This document shows positions 15,067-19,502 of a stretch of 19,502 nucleotides of DNA, one piece after another. The notes beneath the pieces were generated by a model that was not told the DNA's origin, did no database searches, and was given only the letters and a program-made list of their open reading frames with translations. The stretch lies in assembly GCA_002296185.1 (NCBI GenBank), contig DBHM01000018.1:15417-34918 (forward strand). Reading direction: 5' to 3'. The stretch is from Alphaproteobacteria bacterium UBA828. GTDB lineage: Bacteria > Pseudomonadota > Alphaproteobacteria > UBA828. Position 1 is the first letter of the stretch; every line of letters begins with the position of its first letter. The position numbers were made by a program, and so were the translations under genes.

Positions 15067-15094
15067 ATATAAGGGCCTATTAGAATCCTTCAAG
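15067..15094 (-). promoter_or_regulatory. RpoH (sigma-32) heat-shock promoter of htpG
   Basis: Reading the minus strand, CTTGAA (15094-15089) lies 17 bases, counted from CTTG, before CTTATATTG (15073-15065). The known alphaproteobacterial RpoH pattern is CTTG, 17-18 bases, CYTATNT, and this site matches it throughout. The expected transcript start is near 15060, giving an untranslated leader of about 45 bases before the htpG ATG at 15014. The gene downstream is a classic heat-shock chaperone. The -35 element ends only 7 bases from the divergent helicase start codon, so RNA polymerase here could interfere with helicase expression. Confidence 0.75.
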
Positions 15095-15101
15095 TCGTTG
15101 G

Positions 15102-17672
15102 ATGATTGAAAAAATCAATGTAGGTAATAAAAGGACTATAATTGTGCAACAAAATTCCACAAATAGACCCTGTAGTATACTTGCTGTTCTAGGTCCCACA
15201 AATACTGGTAAGACACACTATGCTATTGAGAGGATGCTTAGTCATAAAAGTGGCACGATTGGCCTCCCCCTTAGACTCCTCGCTAGAGAAGTATATGAAA
15301 AAATTATTAAAGTTAGAGGAATTAACTCCTGTGCATTAATTACAGGTGAGGAAAAAGTAATTCCCAATGACCCAAAATATTTTGTTTGTACGGTTGAAGC
15401 CATGCCACTCACAAACTCTGTAGAATGCTTGGTAGTTGATGAAATTCAACTAGCCGCTGATCCACATCGTGGCCACATCTTCACTGACCGTATCATTAAT
15501 TCTCGTGGAATATCAGAGACAATATTTCTTGGGTCAGATACTGCCCGTTCTATTCTTAAAAAGCTTGTCCCGGAATCTAAAATTATCACTCGAAAAAGAT
15601 TTTCTAAACTTACCTATAGCGGGCAAAAGAGACTGACCCGGCTACCACCCAAAAGTGCAGTTATAGCTTTTTCAACACAAACTGTTTATGAGCAAGCCGA
15701 GGCTATGCGGGCACACAGAGGAGGATGCGCGGTAGTTCTTGGAGCATTAAGTCCCCGTACTCGTAATGCCCAAATTGAACTTTATCAATCTGGCGACGTT
15801 GATTATATGGTAGCGACTGATGCAATCGGTATGGGATTAAATATGGACTTAGATCACGTAGCATTTTCCTCTAATTCTAAATTTGACGGGAGTAAGACAA
15901 GAAAACTTTTTAGTTCAGAAATCGCGCAAATTGCTGGACGGGCGGGCCGGCATACTGCTAATGGTACATTTGGTATAACCAATGATATTCAGGCTTTTTC
16001 AGAAGGAATTATATCTGCTGTAGAACAACATAAATTTCAGAAAATAGAGAAAATTTTTTGGCGAAACTCACAGCTTGATATGAGTTCAGTTAAAGAACTT
16101 TTATATTCACTAGAAAAAAAACCTCCCTTACGATTTCTTAAACGAAAAGGAGATGCTGAAGACCATCAAACACTGCAAACTCTAGCTCGAGACAAAAAAA
16201 TAAGAAGCCTGCTGTCAACCGAATCATCAGTAAAACTGTTATGGGAAGCTTGCCAGGTACCTGACTACACTAAAACATTAACAGAAAATCACGTAGCATT
16301 AATTTCTCGTATTTTTAGAAATTTACATAATCGAGGCAGTCTACCAAATTCCTGGATTAGAGGACTCGTAACACCCCTCGACAGAATAGATGGGGATATA
16401 GATACCCTGACAGCAAGACTTAGTCATGTGAGAACTTGGACTTATGTGGCTCATAGACGTGAGTGGACAGATGACCCTCAATACTGGAGAGATATAACTC
16501 GCTCTATAGAAGATCGTATTTCTGATACTTTACATAACAGACTTACTCAACGTTTTGTTGAGAAAAGGATAAGTATTTTAGCCAAAAAATTTGGTAAGAA
16601 TAAAGACCCAGTCGCATCAATCGATCGCCTTGGAAATGTACTTATAGAAGGACAGTCTGTTGGAAAAATGTCTGGATTCTCTCTTATTCTAGATGAGGAA
16701 ACTACAGATAAGAGAGAATTAGCTCGTGTAGTAAATCAAATTCTTCCAGCAGAAATTAAGCGCCGCACAAGACAACTTGTGGAGTCAAAAGATAACCTTT
16801 TCACTCTAGGTATATATAATAAAAAAGAAAAATTAGGTGTTATTTATTGGCAAGATGCGCCTATAGGACGCGTTACTCGAGGGCAAAGCCCAATAAAACC
16901 AGATATAAAACTCTTTGATAGTGGCTCGATACAAATTGAACTACGTCAAAAAATCACTAACCGACTTAAGATCTGGTTAAATAATTATATCCAAGAAACT
17001 CTTCCATATTCAGATGTAAATAACAGTAAATCTCTTAAAGGTATTGTCGGAGGCGTTGCTTATCACGTGGTTGAAAGTTTTGGCTTTGCTCCGAGAAAAA
17101 AAATAGGTGATATTCTTAACGAACTAAATAGACAAGATCGCAATCAACTCTGGGAATATGGTATTCGAGTTGGCTATTTTGGAGCTTATGTTCCTGCGGC
17201 ACTAAAACCTAAATCAAGGATGTTAAATAGTTTGCTCTGGCAAATCTATAATGATAGTCAAATAAATGCGTTCCCCTATGATGCCAGTGCTTTTTCTATA
17301 CCTATAGCTGAAGATTTATCAGGTTCTTATCTTAATTCCATAGGATTCCAATTGCTTGGGCCAAGAGCAATAAGAATTGATATAGCTGAACGTATAGTGC
17401 GTGAAATTTATAATAAAATAAAGAAAGAGCCTGCTTCTATTGATAAGAAAATAAGAAGCTTAATGGGCTGTAGTGAAGAAGAATGTAGAGAAATAATGCT
17501 TTCATTAGGCTACAAAGAGCTAACTAGTTCTGGAGTAAATAAAGTATTATATGAAAAACTACCCCGAAAAAAATCACCCACTAAACCTATGATTAAAAAA
17601 AATCAATATTCACCTTTTGCACCATTAGAAATTTATGGTCCTAGCCATGATATCAGAAGAAAAAAAGTCTAA
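15102..17672 (+). CDS. SUV3-like DExH RNA helicase
   Basis: This 856-residue superfamily 2 helicase resembles mitochondrial SUV3, the RNA helicase of the mitochondrial degradosome. Motif I is GPTNTGKT (31-38), motif Ia lies in PLRLLAREV (56-64) and motif II is DEIQ (113-116). FLGSDTA (142-148) marks motif III. Motif V is ATDAIGMGLN (238-247) and motif VI is QIAGRAGRH (276-284). The region after about 330 matches the accessory domain of the family only in general appearance, and a basic tail ends the protein. Alphaproteobacteria commonly carry such a gene; its RNA targets are unknown. The ATG has no clear ribosome-binding site. The stop lies just before the S4-domain gene, so the two are linked. 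Confidence 0.93.
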   Translation: MIEKINVGNKRTIIVQQNSTNRPCSILAVLGPTNTGKTHYAIERMLSHKSGTIGLPLRLLAREVYEKIIKVRGINSCALITGEEKVIPNDPKYFVCTVEAMPLTNSVECLVVDEIQLAADPHRGHIFTDRIINSRGISETIFLGSDTARSILKKLVPESKIITRKRFSKLTYSGQKRLTRLPPKSAVIAFSTQTVYEQAEAMRAHRGGCAVVLGALSPRTRNAQIELYQSGDVDYMVATDAIGMGLNMDLDHVAFSSNSKFDGSKTRKLFSSEIAQIAGRAGRHTANGTFGITNDIQAFSEGIISAVEQHKFQKIEKIFWRNSQLDMSSVKELLYSLEKKPPLRFLKRKGDAEDHQTLQTLARDKKIRSLLSTESSVKLLWEACQVPDYTKTLTENHVALISRIFRNLHNRGSLPNSWIRGLVTPLDRIDGDIDTLTARLSHVRTWTYVAHRREWTDDPQYWRDITRSIEDRISDTLHNRLTQRFVEKRISILAKKFGKNKDPVASIDRLGNVLIEGQSVGKMSGFSLILDEETTDKRELARVVNQILPAEIKRRTRQLVESKDNLFTLGIYNKKEKLGVIYWQDAPIGRVTRGQSPIKPDIKLFDSGSIQIELRQKITNRLKIWLNNYIQETLPYSDVNNSKSLKGIVGGVAYHVVESFGFAPRKKIGDILNELNRQDRNQLWEYGIRVGYFGAYVPAALKPKSRMLNSLLWQIYNDSQINAFPYDASAFSIPIAEDLSGSYLNSIGFQLLGPRAIRIDIAERIVREIYNKIKKEPASIDKKIRSLMGCSEEECREIMLSLGYKELTSSGVNKVLYEKLPRKKSPTKPMIKKNQYSPFAPLEIYGPSHDIRRKKV

Positions 17673-17682
17673 AAATGATAAA

Positions 17683-17946
17683 ATGCTCAATCTTAACCGC
17701 TTAGATATATGGTTATGGCATTCAAGATTCTCCCGAACTCGTGTAAATTCTCAGAAGATTTGCAAAAAAGGACAAATCAGGGTAAACGGTAAAAGGGTGA
17801 TGAAGGCCCATAAGTTAATCAAAAAAGGGGATATAGTAACCCTCCCTTTGGGTTCAGAAATTGTAGTATTGCGTATCATCTCAATACCTGAAAAGCGCCT
17901 CTGCGCCTCATCGGCAATAAAGCCATATGAATTAATTACTGAATGA
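17683..17946 (+). CDS. Small S4-domain RNA-binding protein (Hsp15-like)
   Basis: This protein of about 87 residues is almost entirely an S4 RNA-binding domain: RLDIWLWHSRFSRTR, then KICKKGQIRVNGKRV, then a KKGDIVTL turn. Relatives include Hsp15, which binds stalled 50S subunits carrying nascent chains. No catalytic domain is attached. The ATG at 17683 is preferred because it lies 11 bases after the helicase stop and just before the domain. ATGs at 17635 and 17647, in the same frame, would overlap the helicase gene and add a lysine/glutamate-rich leader; none of the three has a good ribosome-binding site. Close linkage suggests a shared RNA-metabolism role with the helicase. Confidence 0.87.
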   Translation: MLNLNRLDIWLWHSRFSRTRVNSQKICKKGQIRVNGKRVMKAHKLIKKGDIVTLPLGSEIVVLRIISIPEKRLCASSAIKPYELITE

Positions 17947-18046
17947 GTAATAGTATAGTTTTATTTTATGAAATAATAGAAACAGAAAACCAAACTTATT
18001 GCACCTCTTCTTGAGATAAATATCTCCAAATGGTAGGCATGTCTTA
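17947..18046 (+). promoter_or_regulatory. Gap with a short palindrome before the TerB-like gene
   Basis: The 100-base gap contains GAGATA-AA-TATCTC at 18013-18026, an exact 6-bp inverted repeat about 20 bases before the start codon. TTGCAC at 17999-18004 could be a -35 hexamer, but no good -10 follows at the right distance. The palindrome could be an operator or a small hairpin in the leader. Nothing else stands out. Confidence 0.22.
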
Positions 18047-18499
18047 ATGTTGAAAAAACTTAAATCAATTTTTCTGAGCTCAAAAGCTAGCGACGATAAT
18101 ACTCTTACTAAACCAAAACGACTGCAATTGTCGGCAGCTGCTTTACTTGTAGAAGCCGCCCTAATGGATGAAAATTTCGATGAAAAAGAGAGGTCGGCAA
18201 TAATATCAGCACTTATGAGACATTTTGAATTAGATAAAAAAGAAGCTGAAGAGCTAGTGGCAAAGGCTGAAGAGCTTCAGTCAAAGGCGACTGATCTTCA
18301 CTCCTTTACCCGCTCAGTAAATGATTCGTTGCCACCTAACGAACGACAAGAAATAATTCAAATGTTGTGGAAGGTAGTTTATGCAGATGGATCTCTTGAT
18401 CAATATGAAGCCGCTTTAATTAGAAAACTTAGCGGCTTGCTTCACGTGCGCGGCTCCGAAAGTGCAGATGCCAGGAAAAAAGCACTCAATGAAATCTAA
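18047..18499 (+). CDS. TerB-like helical protein
   Basis: The 150-residue all-helical protein matches the TerB / co-chaperone DjlA N-domain style. A first acidic helical pair contains LLVEAALMDENFDEKERSAI (34-53) and a second repeat contains WKVVYADGSLDQYEAALIRKL (108-128). Conserved acidic residues after each helix (Asp41, Asp115) are typical, and in TerB they line a metal-binding surface. The first 14 residues are basic and hydrophobic but too short for a sure membrane anchor. Despite the family name, a tellurite function is not implied; no other ter genes are present. It sits between the S4-domain gene and fdxA on the same strand. The biochemical role is unknown. Confidence 0.82.
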   Translation: MLKKLKSIFLSSKASDDNTLTKPKRLQLSAAALLVEAALMDENFDEKERSAIISALMRHFELDKKEAEELVAKAEELQSKATDLHSFTRSVNDSLPPNERQEIIQMLWKVVYADGSLDQYEAALIRKLSGLLHVRGSESADARKKALNEI

Positions 18500-18631
18500 T
18501 AAAAGCTTAATAATGAATTTACAGAAAAAAGAAATTTACGGACTGAGTGCAATAAATAATCAAACTCACTTCTTTAATTCTTGTGACCTAAGTGTTAAAT
18601 CCTACAAATCAAATAAATTTGCGAGGCTGTA
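18500..18631 (+). promoter_or_regulatory. Upstream region of fdxA
   Basis: These 132 AT-rich bases probably carry the fdxA promoter. The best pair visible is TTGTGA near 18582-18587 with TACAAA about 16 bases later; both are imperfect. A GAGG ribosome-binding site lies 6 bases before the ATG. No terminator for the TerB-like gene is evident. Confidence 0.25.
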
Positions 18632-18973
18632 ATGGCTTACATGGTAACAGAAGCGTGTATTCGCTGTAAATTTCAGGATTGCGTTGAAGTCTGCCCAGTA
18701 GACTGTTTCTACGAAGGAAAAAATATGCTGGTTATTCATCCAGATGAATGTATAGATTGCGGAGTTTGTGAGCCCGAATGCCCAGTAGAGGCTATTATCC
18801 CAGATACGGGAGGTGATGAGGAATCAGTTAAATGGCTTGAAGTAAATCGCAAGTTTGCAGAGACTTGGCCAAATATAACCGTAAAAGGAGAAGTTCCAGA
18901 TGATGCTGAGAACTATCGTGAAGAAGGTGAAAAGTTTGACAAGTATTTCTCTGAAGAGGCAGGAGATTCTTAA
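18632..18973 (+). CDS. fdxA: Seven-iron ferredoxin FdxA
   Basis: This is a low-potential electron carrier of the Azotobacter FdI type with one [3Fe-4S] and one [4Fe-4S] cluster. The product has 113 residues. By analogy with the known ligands, Cys9, Cys17 and Cys50 hold the 3Fe cluster and Cys21, Cys40, Cys43 and Cys46 hold the 4Fe cluster; Cys12 and Cys25 are the extra cysteines also present in the family. The segments CPVDCFYEG and HPDECIDCGVCEPECPVEA are diagnostic. The C-terminal half is acidic, as usual. A rho-independent terminator follows about 100 bases later. It could accept electrons from the adrenodoxin-reductase-type enzyme encoded at 8.8-10.2 kb; this is inferred, not shown. Confidence 0.96.
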   Translation: MAYMVTEACIRCKFQDCVEVCPVDCFYEGKNMLVIHPDECIDCGVCEPECPVEAIIPDTGGDEESVKWLEVNRKFAETWPNITVKGEVPDDAENYREEGEKFDKYFSEEAGDS

Positions 18974-19075
18974 TATTAGATCAAAAAGAGAACATATGTG
19001 AACAAAATAGGGTGATAAGGATTCGTTTTAGCAAATATACACTTTTTGTGATATGATTTTATCCGTACTGGTTCG

Positions 19076-19100
19076 CGGGCACCCATCGGCGCCCGTTTTT
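19076..19100 (+). terminator. Rho-independent terminator after fdxA
   Basis: CGGGC (19076-19080) pairs with GCCCG (19091-19095) around a 10-base loop, followed directly by TTTTT and GTTT. The GC-rich stem stands out in an AT-rich gap. It is about 100 bases past the fdxA stop and well before the next gene, so it most likely ends the fdxA transcript. A TATGAT -10-like element at 19052-19057 lies just upstream, so a very short independent RNA is a remote alternative. Confidence 0.65.
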
Positions 19101-19236
19101 GTTTGTGATTTAAATTTAGCAGCCAAAAATAGTAACATGCAGAAAACTCGGGCCGGCTTAACTTACTTTACCGTGGCAAAATTAAATAAAAATTAATATA
19201 TCAAACTTAAAAAACATAGAAAACGAGATGTGAGTA

Positions 19237-19502
19237 ATGCCAACATCAACCAAAAGAAAATCGACCTCTAAGCCAAAGAAATCCCCTGCCAGAAAAAAAC
19301 CGAGTAAAGTGACACCTGCTAAAACAAGAACAAAGTCATCGCTTAAAGCTAAGACTGCAACTAAAGCTAGTAAGGCTAAGGTGAAGACCAAAACTAAAGC
19401 TACCAAGGCTAAGACCGCAACTAAAGCTACTAATGCTAAGGCTAAGTCCAAAACAAAAGCTACTAAGCCCAAGACCGCAACTAAAGCTACTAAGGCTAAG
19501 GC
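19237..19502 (+). CDS. Lysine/alanine/threonine-rich N-terminus, probably a CarD-family regulator, cut by the window
   Basis: An open frame starts with ATG at 19237 (MPTSTKRKSTSKPKK) and runs to the window end without a stop, giving 88 complete codons. Its composition is almost only Lys, Ala, Thr and Ser with a few Pro and Arg, as in histone-H1-like tails, and no folded domain is reached. The position right after fdxA is where alphaproteobacteria usually carry the CarD-type RNA polymerase-binding regulator, and some CarD proteins have a Lys/Ala-rich extension before the globular domain. That identity is therefore inferred from context. Alternatives are a histone H1-like protein or another DNA-binding protein with a basic tail. 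The last 60 codons are built of 60-bp repeats. Upstream at 19101-19236 I see no clear promoter. Confidence 0.7.
   Translation, partial: MPTSTKRKSTSKPKKSPARKKPSKVTPAKTRTKSSLKAKTATKASKAKVKTKTKATKAKTATKATNAKAKSKTKATKPKTATKATKAK
19321..19500 (+). repeat. Three 60-bp tandem repeats coding a basic 20-residue unit
   Basis: Positions 19321-19380, 19381-19440 and 19441-19500 are aligned copies of one 60-base unit; the second and third differ at only a few positions. Each codes for 20 residues made of two TKATKAK-like heptads separated by TA and by a VKTK or AKSK linker, so a shorter internal repeat of about 27-33 bases exists as well. The array continues past the window edge. Such arrays change copy number easily without breaking the frame. 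Confidence 0.85.

Noticed and set aside
18047..18499. Tellurite resistance locus
   Set aside because: Only one TerB-like gene is present, without TerC, TerD or related genes, so the family name does not support that function here.
19182..19472. Minus-strand open frame of 96 codons coding a very hydrophobic Leu/Val/Ala protein
   Set aside because: It is the antisense of the Lys/Ala/Thr repeat gene; the repeated AAG/GCT/ACT codons read as hydrophobic codons on the other strand. It has no family signature.
1..19502. CRISPR array, tRNA, rRNA, insertion sequence or prophage
   Set aside because: No spaced direct repeats, cloverleaf-type sequences, transposase or phage genes were seen. The only tandem repeats are within the lysine-rich coding sequence at the right edge.

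Overview
The window is an AT-rich stretch of an alphaproteobacterial chromosome, probably from a free-living, possibly marine lineage. Four things point there: a SUV3-like helicase followed by an S4-domain protein, a seven-iron ferredoxin FdxA followed by a lysine-rich (probably CarD) reading frame, a GST-like protein with the FzlA-type tail next to queG, and an htpG promoter of the alphaproteobacterial heat-shock sigma type. Nearly all genes are intact and carry their family signatures. I see no mobile element, CRISPR array, tRNA or rRNA.

Layout. Positions 1-4226 (minus strand) hold the translation cluster thrS-infC-rpmI-rplT-pheS, with pheS cut by the window edge. Its gaps contain RNA-like secondary structure, infC appears to start at AUA, and pheS appears to start at UUG. 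Upstream of thrS, on the same strand, are two envelope glycosyltransferases (GT9 and GT4 families). A divergent gap at about 6.5 kb leads to a plus-strand trio: an ABHD10-like hydrolase, a TlpA-like thioredoxin that overlaps it by 4 bases, and ccdA. From 8.8 to 15.0 kb the minus strand carries, in transcription order, htpG, a GST-like protein (probable fzlA), queG, an SDR-family protein and an adrenodoxin-reductase-type ferredoxin-NADP reductase. From 15.1 kb to the end the plus strand carries the SUV3-like helicase, an S4-domain protein, a TerB-like protein, fdxA, and a lysine/alanine/threonine-rich start of a gene that is probably carD.

How the genes fit together. The first block makes initiation factor 3, ribosomal proteins L35 and L20 and two tRNA synthetases, a set that is autoregulated through its mRNA in other bacteria. 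TlpA and CcdA form a thiol-reducing relay across the inner membrane. The ferredoxin reductase and FdxA, 8.5 kb apart, could be redox partners. htpG has a well-matched RpoH promoter, and no clear terminator separates it from the division and tRNA-modification genes downstream.

Most of the content is conserved housekeeping. The points most worth a second look are regulatory: the AUA start of infC, the mutually exclusive pairings in the thrS leader and in the infC-rpmI gap, the RpoH promoter, and the 60-bp repeats coding a histone-H1-like tail at the right edge.
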